The notes under the pieces are model-generated. The model was not told the origin of the DNA, did no database searches, and saw only the letters and a program-made list of their open reading frames with translations. The translations under genes were made by a program, and so were the position numbers. Shown piece by piece: positions 51,593 through 59,981 of a stretch of DNA of 64,000 bases; position 1 is the first letter of the stretch; every line of letters starts with the position of its first letter. Source of the stretch: Gluconobacter cerinus (GTDB taxonomy: Bacteria > Pseudomonadota > Alphaproteobacteria > Acetobacterales > Acetobacteraceae); contig NZ_BEWM01000002.1 in the NCBI RefSeq assembly GCF_002723935.1, positions 434,001 to 498,000 of the forward strand, in the 5' to 3' direction.

Positions 51593-53115
51593 TTTTCTGA
51601 GATCGGACCCTGATCGCTTGCAAGCTGCGCCTGGAGTTCAGAGGCTTTGGCATCGCCCGGCACGAATTCAAAGGTTGTTCTCCAGCCTTTGATGTTCGGG
51701 TTTGGCTCAACCACCACATTCCGGATGGTGCCGGGTGAAGCCTGTGAAATCAGGTGGAAATGTGCGTCCTGCGGAATGTTCTGGAATGGCGCGCCCGTAA
51801 AGTCGATCACGAACATGCGCGCATCGGCGTGGTCAGTGACTGCACCAATACGGGTTCCAGCGACACGTGCCAGCGGTGTGGGCCACGGCGTATCCCAACC
51901 CCAGTACATTCGGTAGGTAAAGTTGTATTCCTGACCGGCCTTAAGAGCGTCTTTCGGACGCCAGAACGTCACGATGTTGTCGTTGACCTCATTGGGCGTC
52001 GGAATTTCGACGAGATCAACCGCTCCATCACCCCAATTACCAATAGGTTCGATCCACAGGGACGGACGCTTTTCGTAGTTGAGGGCAAGATCTTCGTAGT
52101 CATGGAAGGAGCGCTTGCGCTGCATCAGGCCAAAGCCGTGCGGGCTGCTATCCTGGAAGGCCGAAAACTGGAGGTCCGTCGGGTTGACCAGTGGACGATA
52201 GAGCTGCTGCCCAGATCCGGTCCATACCTGAAGAGCCTCGCTGTCATGGGCGGCCGGGCGCCAGTCATCGACGTGGTTATGTTCGTTGGCATCGAAATAG
52301 AACATGCCAGTGAGGGCCGCGATGCCGGACTCGGTAATATCCTGCCGGGGGAAGAGCGATGACTGTACATCAAAGACGGTCGTGTCGCCGGGGCGGATCG
52401 TGAAGCTGAAAGCTCCCGTGACGGACGGACTGTCCAGAAGCGCATGAATGACAACGGACTGAACGCCAGGTTCCGGCTTTTCCAGCCAGAATTCGCGGAA
52501 CAGTGCAAACTCCTCGCCTTTCGTGTTGCCAGTGCCGTTGGCGAAGCCGCGGGCGGATAAGCCGTAGTTTTGCCCCTTGGCCACCGCACGGAAATAGGAT
52601 GCGCCGAGAAATACGGCACATTCTTCCATTTCGCCCGGTGTGTTGATGGCGTAGCGCAGGCGAAGACCGGCAAAGCCCAGATCATCGGTGACGCGTAGCA
52701 TCGGGTTGGCGTAGCTGAACAGGTCAGGGTCGTAGGCAATCGGTGTCGATTGGCCGCCGATGACTTCATTCATCGCGATCCGGGGCTTGTAGAGAAAGCC
52801 GCGCGGGAAAAATTCGACCTCAAACGCCAGGCTCTGCCCATGCCAGAGGGCACGGTCCGGGTTAAACGTAATGCCCCGGAACTGGTCAAAATCCAGATTG
52901 GAAATGGCAGAGGGCAGACTTTGCGGAGGTGGAGCGTAAGGAGATCTGGCCAGTTTCTGCGCAATGGCGCGAACAGTTCCATTGTCGAACGGAACGGTCT
53001 TTGGAGCCTGCTTGGCAGCAGGCGGCGCGGACTGGGCATAAGCGAAGCGGCCAGACGTTCCCATCAGGGACAGGCCTGCCCCAAGCTTTACCAGATCACG
53101 ACGCAGGATACTCAT
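51568..53115 (-). CDS. opgG: Periplasmic glucan biosynthesis protein OpgG/OpgD
   Basis: A periplasmic protein of 515 residues that completes or branches the glucan backbone made by OpgH. The signal MSILRRDLVKLGAGLSLMG has a twin-arginine motif (RRDLVKL), like OpgD, so Tat export is likely. The mature part has the MdoG fold: VRAIAQKLARSPYAPPPQSL, NLDFDQFRGITFNPDRALWH, DLGFAGLRLRYAINTPGEME, FAVFLGASYFRAV-type AVFLGASYFRAVAKGQNYGL, and SSPHGFGLMQRKRSFHDYED with an FAD-free active region. It is the first gene of the opgGH operon. Confidence 0.92.
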   Translation of the reverse strand: MSILRRDLVKLGAGLSLMGTSGRFAYAQSAPPAAKQAPKTVPFDNGTVRAIAQKLARSPYAPPPQSLPSAISNLDFDQFRGITFNPDRALWHGQSLAFEVEFFPRGFLYKPRIAMNEVIGGQSTPIAYDPDLFSYANPMLRVTDDLGFAGLRLRYAINTPGEMEECAVFLGASYFRAVAKGQNYGLSARGFANGTGNTKGEEFALFREFWLEKPEPGVQSVVIHALLDSPSVTGAFSFTIRPGDTTVFDVQSSLFPRQDITESGIAALTGMFYFDANEHNHVDDWRPAAHDSEALQVWTGSGQQLYRPLVNPTDLQFSAFQDSSPHGFGLMQRKRSFHDYEDLALNYEKRPSLWIEPIGNWGDGAVDLVEIPTPNEVNDNIVTFWRPKDALKAGQEYNFTYRMYWGWDTPWPTPLARVAGTRIGAVTDHADARMFVIDFTGAPFQNIPQDAHFHLISQASPGTIRNVVVEPNPNIKGWRTTFEFVPGDAKASELQAQLASDQGPISEKWMYRWTP

Positions 53116-53245
53116 ACTTTTCCCAACAGTCCCAGTTGTATGCCTCCCCCTGAAATCAGAGGGCGGTCTTTGATCAAGCGATACGCCGGATGCACTTCGT
53201 TGCGAAGAGACGTTCTATGATTACGCAGCTATTTCACAAGGGTCG

Positions 53246-53285
53246 GATGTGTTCTTTTCATGGCACATCCCAAAAAGAACACATC
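53246..53285. repeat. Perfect 13-base inverted repeat at the bioD stop
   Basis: GATGTGTTCTTTT (53246-53258) and AAAAGAACACATC (53273-53285) flank a 14-base loop. The stop codon of bioD lies at its edge. As a transcript from the bio operon it folds into a stem of 13 pairs without a T-run, so it may be an unusual terminator or a regulatory hairpin. Confidence 0.65.
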
Positions 53286-53934
53286 ATTGTGAATTCTGTT
53301 GCTGCAAGACACAAAGCGGCGGTACACGGCCAGAAATTTCAGAAACGACGGTTTCATTTATGCTCTCTAGACGTGGAACGCTGAAAAGGATCCGAACGTT
53401 CCCGAAATGAGCAATGTCGCGTGCATTTCCTGGATTTTCAGGCCCGCTGAGGACGACACCCAGAACAGGAATACCTCTGCGACGAAGCGCTTCGAGACTC
53501 AGGAGCGTATGGTTGATGGTTCCTAACCCGCTCCGCGCAACAAGAACGACGGGAAGATCCAGTCGCCGCATGAGATCAATCATCATCATGTCGCTTCGGA
53601 CAGGCACCATCAGGCCGCCCGCACCCTCAACGACAAGGGGCGCTTTGACGGCGGGAAGAACAAGACGTCCGGGATTGATTGTAACGTTTTCCAGCGCCGC
53701 CGCTGCGTAGGGTGCGAGAGGGGCCTGAAGCGCATATGCCGGAGGAATAATCCGATCAGGCGGAAGGGTGGCCAGAGTTTTGACGGTAGAGGTATCGCCT
53801 GCTTCGTCAGAAAGGCCCGTTTGAAGCGGCTTCCAGTACGTCGCAGTCCAGGCTTTCGTCAGGATCGCACTGACAAGCGTCTTGCCGATTTCGGTGTCCG
53901 TCCCGGTGACGAACACACCGCGAAAGCTGTTCAT
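53284..53934 (-). CDS. bioD: Dethiobiotin synthase
   Basis: A cytosolic ATP-dependent enzyme of 216 residues that closes the ureido ring of dethiobiotin from diaminopelargonate and CO2. Walker A is FVTGTDTEIGKT near the N-terminus; YWKPLQTG, LQAPLAPYAAA, VVEGAGGLMVP and VVLVARSGLGTINHTLLS are the family segments, and the C-terminal half is normal. It is the last gene of the operon, starting four bases inside bioC. bioB, which would complete the pathway, is not in the window. Confidence 0.94.
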   Translation of the reverse strand: MNSFRGVFVTGTDTEIGKTLVSAILTKAWTATYWKPLQTGLSDEAGDTSTVKTLATLPPDRIIPPAYALQAPLAPYAAAALENVTINPGRLVLPAVKAPLVVEGAGGLMVPVRSDMMMIDLMRRLDLPVVLVARSGLGTINHTLLSLEALRRRGIPVLGVVLSGPENPGNARDIAHFGNVRILFSVPRLESINETVVSEISGRVPPLCVLQQQNSQ

Positions 53935-54701
53935 GGCATATCCTTCCTGAAAATTCCGATCCCCAAGGCGTAGGTGACGCTGGTGTGCTCTTTGTCAAAA
54001 CAGGACATGGCGCGCCTGAGTGCGTGTACTCCCGCAGGAGTGCTTCCTTTGCCAGGGAGAGACGCGCCGATCTGCTGTAATCTGCGGAGGAATGTTCTGG
54101 CGTTTGGGACCGGATCTTGCATGTTTGCGGTATGCCATTGGCCGCGCCCTCCAGAGGGCCATTCCTGCTGAAGCATGGTTGCGCCGGGATAGGACGGAAC
54201 GCCGCAGGGGGTATCTGTCTTCTGGCAAGCTGAGCGCCACTCTTTCAGGCTCCCTTCAAGGAGCGTTGCAATCATCAGAGTGCCACCTGGCGCCAGTAAG
54301 CGGCAAAGACGTTCGAGCCCCTTGCTGCGGTTTTCAAACCATTGGAAGCACAGGCTCGATGCGATCAGGTCAAATGGTCCCGTCGCATCCGGGCGCTCTC
54401 CATCCATGACCTTGAAGGCGATGTTCTTCTGCCCGTGAAGGCGTGATCTGGCGCGTGCGAGCATAGCCGGCGCAAGATCGGTGGCGAGAATGGTGCTTTT
54501 AGGAAAGCCTCTGGAGAGATGCTCTGTGAGGAAACCCGTGCCGCATCCGAATTCGAGAATACGGGTCGGCTGAGTCTCGGTCAGGTCAGCGACAATCCGC
54601 TCGGCCAGAAAAGCGGCGCAGCGGCGTTGGATATCTGCCGCAGCGTCATAGTCCTCCGCCTCATCAAACCGGGTGACGATCTGGCGTTTGCGCTCATCCA
54701 T
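53931..54701 (-). CDS. bioC: Malonyl-ACP O-methyltransferase BioC
   Basis: A SAM-dependent methyltransferase of 256 residues that caps malonyl-ACP with a methyl ester so that fatty-acid enzymes can build pimeloyl-ACP. It begins MDERKRQIVTRFDEAEDYDA, the BioC start. SAM motif I is ILEFGCGTGFLTEHL; then DLAPAMLARARSRL, FDLIASSLCFQWFE and LAPGGTLMIATLLEGSLKEW, the BioC-specific part. It overlaps the hydrolase gene by eight bases; a longer frame to 54794 is not needed. bioD starts in its stop. Confidence 0.9.
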   Translation of the reverse strand: MDERKRQIVTRFDEAEDYDAAADIQRRCAAFLAERIVADLTETQPTRILEFGCGTGFLTEHLSRGFPKSTILATDLAPAMLARARSRLHGQKNIAFKVMDGERPDATGPFDLIASSLCFQWFENRSKGLERLCRLLAPGGTLMIATLLEGSLKEWRSACQKTDTPCGVPSYPGATMLQQEWPSGGRGQWHTANMQDPVPNARTFLRRLQQIGASLPGKGSTPAGVHALRRAMSCFDKEHTSVTYALGIGIFRKDMP

Positions 54702-55320
54702 GCTGTTCGACCTGACGCAGCACAAAATCAGCACAGAGTTCCGGCTGTTCGAGAGGCAGAAGATGGCCGCCTTCAACCCTTTTACCCGGAACACTGAAAC
54801 CTGCCTCGGCAGGAGGGAACGGATCTGACAGTCCTGTCATCCAGTGAAGCTGGTTCCCCCAGCGGGTCGCTGCATTGCGTTCATCGTTCTGAATCAGGTG
54901 TTCCAGACCCTGATTCAGAACGGCCGTCACGGGATCTGACGGAATAGGTTTGTCCGTTCCGCATCTCTGGTGGAAATCGTTCAGGACCGTTTTAGGGGAG
55001 CGTTGCAGCTGGCGCTTCATTCTTTCCAGAACGCGAAGGGGCACGCCTTCCGGAAAATCGTTGCTCTCAGAAAACCGTCCAAACCCATTGAACATGATGA
55101 GCCCCAGGCATCCGGGAAGATCCTGCCCCAACAGGTCCAGTGTTCCTGCGGAATGGCCGATCGCCAGATAAGGTTGCTCCGGTTTAGGGGCTGCGTAATG
55201 GCATCCGAAATATCCCTTATCCACAACGGACGCTTTGAGGTCAGGCAGGTGCTGAAGCATCGGGTCCCAGAAAGATGCGTCAAATCCCCAGCCATGAACG
55301 AGATAAAGGGAGACAGTCAT
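54694..55320 (-). CDS. Compact BioH-like alpha/beta hydrolase, probable pimeloyl-ACP methyl ester esterase
   Basis: A 208-residue cytosolic serine esterase placed between bioF and bioC. It opens SLYLVHGWGFDASFW, close to the LLHGWGLNAEVW start of BioH. The nucleophile is in IGHSAGT (Ser about 57), a later Asp in MTGLSDPF (about 166) and the His in VEGGHLLPL (about 186). BioH has about 256 residues; this one lacks most of the cap region. By position it should remove the methyl ester of pimeloyl-ACP to free the intermediate for BioF. The alternative is an unrelated isozyme of the BioG, BioK or BioJ type; the sequence is closest to BioH by eye. Confidence 0.7.
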   Translation of the reverse strand: MTVSLYLVHGWGFDASFWDPMLQHLPDLKASVVDKGYFGCHYAAPKPEQPYLAIGHSAGTLDLLGQDLPGCLGLIMFNGFGRFSESNDFPEGVPLRVLERMKRQLQRSPKTVLNDFHQRCGTDKPIPSDPVTAVLNQGLEHLIQNDERNAATRWGNQLHWMTGLSDPFPPAEAGFSVPGKRVEGGHLLPLEQPELCADFVLRQVEQHG

Positions 55321-56498
55321 AGCGTCTGCTCAGATGCCAGCCGGGTAACAGCCTCGCCTAATTGGGTAATCTGTGAATCTGTCAGTCCAGCGTGAAGGGC
55401 CAGACGCAATCGTGCCGTTCCCTGAGGCACGGTTGGGGGGCGAATGGCTACGGTGAGAAAACCTTCGTTTTCCAATGCCCTGGCAACATCAAGCGCTCGT
55501 TGGGATTCACCGATCAGGACCGGCACAATCTGCGTGGACGACTCTGCTGTCGAAAGACCAGCCGCGTTCAAAACCGTTCGAAGGTGTCCTGCATGACCCA
55601 GCAGTGTCTGCCGTTCACGGTCCATCGTCGGAATAATGTCCAGTGCGGCATCAATGGCCCCCAGAACAGCGGGCGGAAGGGCCGTACTATAGATAAAGCC
55701 TGAAGCGTGATTGAGCAGATAGTCACAGAGAGGTCTGGAGCCCGCGATATAAGCTCCCATTCCCCCAAGGGCTTTGCTGCATGTGCCCATTGTCAGATCA
55801 GCCAAACCGCCGGAAAGCCCATGCCCATGGGCTCCAAGAACGCCCGTGGCATGGGCCTCATCAACATACAGGAACGCATCGTAGCGATCGGCCAGAGCGC
55901 GCAGGGCGGGAATGTCTGCGCGGTCCCCATCCATGGAAAACACGCTCTCTGTTACGATCATCCGCAGGCCAGGCTCGGTGGCTTCCCGTTTGAGCAGTGT
56001 CTCCAGATGCGCAAGATCATTGTGGCGAAAACGATGCTGTCGGACGCCCGCTGCTGCACATCCGTGATGGAGGCTGGCATGGTTCAGTCGGTCAGAAAAA
56101 ACCAGCATGGGATGACCGGTCCGAGCAGTCGAGAGGGCGCACAGGGCAGGGACCACCGAGGCATTGGCTTGCCAGCCGGATGCAAAAAGCAACGTGGCCT
56201 CATATCCTTTGAAGCGCGCCATCTTCTGCTCGACAGCCTGATGGATTTCCAACGTTCCACTCACAAGGCGAGACGCCCTTGCTCCCGTTCCAAAGCGCAA
56301 AGCCCAGTCAGAGGCGCGTTCTTTGAGCAGTGGGTGGTCGGCAAGGCCCAGATAATCATTTGAGGACACATCAATCATGCGACGGTTGTCTCGCAGGATG
56401 GTCTGTACGTCCCGTGTGACCGGACGCAGTGTTCGCCGTGTTCCCGCAGTCTCGCGGTCGTGAAGAGCGGATGTGAAATGGGCGTCAAACAGGCTCAT
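55317..56498 (-). CDS. bioF: 8-amino-7-oxononanoate synthase
   Basis: A PLP enzyme of 393 residues that joins pimeloyl-ACP/CoA with L-alanine. Marks: MIDVSSNDYLGLADHPLLKE, GTGARASRLVSGTLEIHQAV, FSDRLNHASLHHGC, VTESVFSMDGDRADIPALRA, VDEAHATGVLG and the PLP lysine in MGTCSKALGGMGAYIAGS (Lys about 242). Length and order are standard. It overlaps bioA and the hydrolase gene by four bases each. Confidence 0.94.
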   Translation of the reverse strand: MSLFDAHFTSALHDRETAGTRRTLRPVTRDVQTILRDNRRMIDVSSNDYLGLADHPLLKERASDWALRFGTGARASRLVSGTLEIHQAVEQKMARFKGYEATLLFASGWQANASVVPALCALSTARTGHPMLVFSDRLNHASLHHGCAAAGVRQHRFRHNDLAHLETLLKREATEPGLRMIVTESVFSMDGDRADIPALRALADRYDAFLYVDEAHATGVLGAHGHGLSGGLADLTMGTCSKALGGMGAYIAGSRPLCDYLLNHASGFIYSTALPPAVLGAIDAALDIIPTMDRERQTLLGHAGHLRTVLNAAGLSTAESSTQIVPVLIGESQRALDVARALENEGFLTVAIRPPTVPQGTARLRLALHAGLTDSQITQLGEAVTRLASEQTL

Positions 56499-57778
56499 GC
56501 GTTGTTCCGGAGAACAGTGACAATGCTGGCTGTCAGAAGAGACAGATCTTCCTCGCTAATCGTGAATGCTGGCGTCAGATACACAATGTTCCGGAAGGGG
56601 CGGATCCATGTCCCTTGGTTCACGAACGCGCGGCGCAGGACGTCAGGGTCTGCAATGTTTTCCAGTTCCACCACGCCGATTGCACCTAGCACGCGAACAT
56701 CTTTCACGCCTGGAAGTCCGCGGCATGGTTCCAGCTCCCGTTGGAGTTGAGCTGAGATGCGAGCAACCTGTTCCAGTCTGGGTTCCTGTTCGAACAGATC
56801 CAGTGACGCATTCGCCACGGCGCAGGCCAGTGGGTTGGCCATGAACGTCGGCCCGTGCATGAGAGCCTTACCAGTTTCCGTGGAGAGAAACGCTTCGAAA
56901 ACGCCTCGTCTCGCCACGGTTGCAGCCAGGGCCATCGTCCCGCCGGTCAGGGCCTTGGAGAGAGCGATGATATCGGGGACGATCTCAGCCTGTTCACAGG
57001 CGAACATCGTTCCGGTTCGGCCAAAACCGGTAAAAATTTCATCCAGAATGAGCAGAATGCCGTATCGGTCACAAATTCTGCGAAGGCGCTGCAGAACGTC
57101 CGGGCTGTGGAACAGCATTCCGCCTGCCCCCTGAACCAGCGGCTCCGTGACGATGGCGGCTACTGTATGCCCTTCAGCGTCCATCAGGGCTTCAAGTCTG
57201 GCCGTGCTGTCATCATCAACTGGAAGATCCGCAAGGATCTGGCGGGGAAGAACGCCCGCGAAAAGGCTGTGCATGCCCTCTTCCGGGTCGCAGATGGACA
57301 TCATGCCCAGTGTGTCCCCGTGATAGCCGCCCCGGAAAGACAGCATCTTTGTCCGGCCATGCGTGCCACGGTTGATGTGATACTGAACTGCCATCTTGAC
57401 GGCGACTTCCATCGCCACTGAGCCGGAATCCGTAAAAAACGTGCGTTCAAGGTCGCCGGGCAGAAGTTCAGCCAGACGTGCTGCCAGACGCCGGGCCGGT
57501 TCGTGAACCATTCCTCCGAACATCACATGAGGCATGTCGCTGGCCTGCCGAACCAGTGCCTGCTGAATGTGAGGGTGGCTATAGCCATGGCAGGCGGTCC
57601 ACCAGGCGGCGACTCCGTCCACGAGTTCGCGCCCGTCTGACAGCGTAATCCGGCTTCCGGACGTGCGGATGGCTTCCACAGGAAAAGGAGCCGTCTGCAT
57701 CTGGGTGTAGGGCAGCCAGAGATGGGGAAGGTCGGCAGCGGACCGGTTCGCCCCGGCGGATGATGATTTGCAGGACAT
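56495..57778 (-). CDS. bioA: Adenosylmethionine-8-amino-7-oxononanoate aminotransferase
   Basis: A PLP transaminase of 427 residues that converts KAPA to DAPA with SAM as amino donor. It begins near LPHLWLPYTQMQTAP, the BioA start. Motifs: WWTACHGYSHPHIQQAL, FFTDSGSVAMEVAVKMAVQY, LSFRGGYHGDTLGMMSI, LLILDEIFTGFGRTGTMFA and the PLP lysine in ALSKALTGGTMALAA. With the ATG at 57778 that lysine is residue 275, next to K274 of E. coli BioA, supporting this start; the frame runs to 57958 but crosses the likely promoter. First gene of the bio operon. Confidence 0.94.
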   Translation of the reverse strand: MSCKSSSAGANRSAADLPHLWLPYTQMQTAPFPVEAIRTSGSRITLSDGRELVDGVAAWWTACHGYSHPHIQQALVRQASDMPHVMFGGMVHEPARRLAARLAELLPGDLERTFFTDSGSVAMEVAVKMAVQYHINRGTHGRTKMLSFRGGYHGDTLGMMSICDPEEGMHSLFAGVLPRQILADLPVDDDSTARLEALMDAEGHTVAAIVTEPLVQGAGGMLFHSPDVLQRLRRICDRYGILLILDEIFTGFGRTGTMFACEQAEIVPDIIALSKALTGGTMALAATVARRGVFEAFLSTETGKALMHGPTFMANPLACAVANASLDLFEQEPRLEQVARISAQLQRELEPCRGLPGVKDVRVLGAIGVVELENIADPDVLRRAFVNQGTWIRPFRNIVYLTPAFTISEEDLSLLTASIVTVLRNNA

Positions 57779-57837
57779 GCCAGCGTTTTCCCGCATGGCT
57801 GGAGGCAAGTCCATCCCCCCGGTCATGATGCTGTCAC

Positions 57838-57870
57838 AGGTTATCATAAAAAGGTCACGCTCTAACGGGA
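57838..57870 (-). promoter_or_regulatory. Possible promoter/operator of the bio operon
   Basis: On the minus strand TATGAT lies at 57843-57848, a fair -10; the -35 about 17 bases away is poor. The region also reads TTATCATAA on the plus strand (57841-57849), which resembles a BioR site (TTATCTATAA) with one base missing. Both assignments are weak. Confidence 0.25.
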
Positions 57871-57973
57871 AACGATCTGGCATGAACCCCGTTATTGCAG
57901 CGCCCTGGCTGGTGTCAGTGGCGTGGAAAGATAGGTTCTTCCTGGGGCGGAAGGGCAACTGAGGTCAAGACTG

Positions 57974-58177
57974 ATGCTGAATTCCAAGGTTATTCATGTG
58001 AACGGCGTGTTTCTGGGCACGGCCATCATGAATCGTGGGATGGATACTCTCCGGTTCTACGCAACGCATGAAAGTGTGCGCGCACTCCACAACACCTGCA
58101 TGCCGGATCTTCTGGCTCTGTACTGTCAGGTCAGACGCCTGTTCAACAACAGTCGCCTGACATTTCAGCCAGCCTAA
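57974..58177 (+). CDS. Small protein of unknown function
   Basis: A 67-residue basic protein between divergent bioA and convergent selO. It reads well as a small globular protein (VIHVNGVFLGTAIMNRGMDT, then FYATHESVRALHNTCMPDLL), and a GAGG lies about ten bases before the ATG. I do not recognise a domain and see no membrane segment or signal peptide. It could be a conserved acetic-acid-bacterial protein, but an accidental frame is not excluded. Confidence 0.45.
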   Translation: MLNSKVIHVNGVFLGTAIMNRGMDTLRFYATHESVRALHNTCMPDLLALYCQVRRLFNNSRLTFQPA

Positions 58178-58183
58178 ATATCT

Positions 58184-59638
58184 TCAGGTCCCACAGAACG
58201 TATTGCGGACATGCTCGTTCGAGGCTGGTGGCAGATCGAGCCCGTCATCGGCGTCCTCGAACGGGCGAGCGAGGGCTGCGGCGAGCTGGTAGAAGAGGGT
58301 ATAATCCCCAGTTAGTGCAGATTTGATGGCTGCTTCAATCCGGTGATTGCGGGGAATAATTCGGGGATTGCTTGCCTGCATGAGCGCAAAACGCTCGTCA
58401 GCCGTTTGATCTTCCGTATCCAGTCTTTCTTTCCAGCTTTGTAGCCACGAAGTGGCAGCTTCCCTGTCTTTGAACTGAGCCAGAAAACCTGTGGTGTCGT
58501 CTGTGCGGGCCACGGTGTTCAGGTGCCGGAACGTGAGCGTAAAGTCCGCCTCGTCACGATGCATCATGGTTAAAAGACGGGAGATAAGGGTCGTATCCGT
58601 CCGACCTTCCGAGAACAGGCCGAGCTTTCGACGCCATCCGGAAAGATAAGCTTCCCCGAAAATGCTATCGAAACGGCTCAGCGTGTCTGTCGCAAGGCTG
58701 ACTGCGTGATCAGTATCAGCATCAATGCATGGCAAAAGTGCTTCTGCCAGGCGACCTAAATTCCAGAGCGCCATATCCGGCTGTTGCCCGTAGGCATACC
58801 GGCCATTCTGATCAATGAAGCTAAAGACTTTTCCGGGGTCGTAGCTATCAAGGAAGGCGCAGGGGCCAAAGTCGATCGTTTCTCCCGCAATGGACATGTT
58901 GTCGGTGTTCATGACGCCATGAATAAATCCGACCAGCATCCATTGGGCAATCAGCCGAGCTTGGCGGTCAACGACGGCATTTAAAAGCGCCAAGGCCCGG
59001 TTTGGGCTGTCTGCTAGCTCAGGATAGAGCCGTTCAATGACATGATCTACGAGGAGCGTCAGGCCTTCTCGATCCTGGCGTGCAGCGAAGAACTGGAATG
59101 TCCCGACCCTGACGTGCGTAGAGGCGACCCGTGCAATTACGCCCCCCGGCATAAGCGTCTCTCGAACGACGTTCTCACCTGTCGTGAGGGCTGCAAGCGC
59201 ACGTGTTGTGGGAATGCCGAGTGCGGCCATGGCTTCGCTGACCAGGTATTCCCGTAAAACAGGCCCCAAAGCCGCATGGCCGTCTCCCCGACGGGAAAAT
59301 GGCGTAGGGCCTGATCCCTTGAGGTGCAGATCCCACACTTTGTCCTGTCTGTCCGTCAGTTCTCCGACCAGCATTGCGCGGCCGTCCCCGAGCGAAGGAA
59401 CAAAATGCCCGAATTGATGCCCGGCATAGGCCATAGCAACGGGTGGCGCTCCGTCAGGGCGCTGACCCTGACTCAGGAAGGCAAGGCCATCTTTTTGGCA
59501 AAGCCAGTGAGTATCGAGCCCGAGACGTGTGGCGAGCGGTTCGTTCAGGGCAACCAGTTGCGGATTACGAAAGGGACGAGGGGCCAATGCGCTCGAAAAG
59601 CGCTCGGGCAGGGAGGCATAATGCCGGGAGATCTGCAT
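58184..59638 (-). CDS. selO: Protein adenylyltransferase SelO (YdiU/UPF0061 family)
   Basis: A pseudokinase-fold enzyme of 484 residues that transfers AMP to Ser, Thr or Tyr of target proteins, with a role in the redox response. Family marks: RNPQLVALNEPLATRLGLDT, MAYAGHQFGHFVPSLGDGRA, DLHLKGSGPTPFSRRGDGHA, LREYLVSEAMAALGIPTTRA, then the catalytic and metal-binding part VGFIHGVMNTDNMSIAGETI DFGPCAFLDSYDP. RNHRIEAAI near the end is also conserved. The C-terminal CGT recalls the Cys near the end of many SelO proteins. It is transcribed alone. Confidence 0.94.
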   Translation of the reverse strand: MQISRHYASLPERFSSALAPRPFRNPQLVALNEPLATRLGLDTHWLCQKDGLAFLSQGQRPDGAPPVAMAYAGHQFGHFVPSLGDGRAMLVGELTDRQDKVWDLHLKGSGPTPFSRRGDGHAALGPVLREYLVSEAMAALGIPTTRALAALTTGENVVRETLMPGGVIARVASTHVRVGTFQFFAARQDREGLTLLVDHVIERLYPELADSPNRALALLNAVVDRQARLIAQWMLVGFIHGVMNTDNMSIAGETIDFGPCAFLDSYDPGKVFSFIDQNGRYAYGQQPDMALWNLGRLAEALLPCIDADTDHAVSLATDTLSRFDSIFGEAYLSGWRRKLGLFSEGRTDTTLISRLLTMMHRDEADFTLTFRHLNTVARTDDTTGFLAQFKDREAATSWLQSWKERLDTEDQTADERFALMQASNPRIIPRNHRIEAAIKSALTGDYTLFYQLAAALARPFEDADDGLDLPPASNEHVRNTFCGT

Positions 59639-59981
59639 GCAACATCCTTGTGTGCCCGTGTGACAGAGCTTCGAGAGATAGGTTTCCTGATTGGGAAAGA
59701 AAAGAAATCAAGAAATTTTCCGGTCACTCATTGTTCGGAAAACATGGGCATCCGGATGCAAAGATGTGAGGTCACAACAGTTCAACCAACAGTTGTTGGC
59801 TTTATCTTTATGTAAACCTAAGCAGATTCGAGCCGGGAGTGACTGTATTTTGTAAAGATTTTTCCATTCGCGAAGACAGGGGGAGGTGACGGAAAAGACA
59901 GTATTCTCTATTCATGAAATATGAACGGGCATTTCTGCCTTTGATGCCGCCTGTGCGGGACCACAGCATAGAGGACGTTTC
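59639..59981. other. 343-base intergenic region between selO and the type I secretion operon
   Basis: No gene found. It holds the divergent promoters. The element CCAACAGTTGTTGG (59786-59799, arms CCAACA/TGTTGG) lies here, with the 8-mer CAACAGTT repeated 12 bases apart (59775 and 59787), which may form an operator. Confidence 0.45.
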
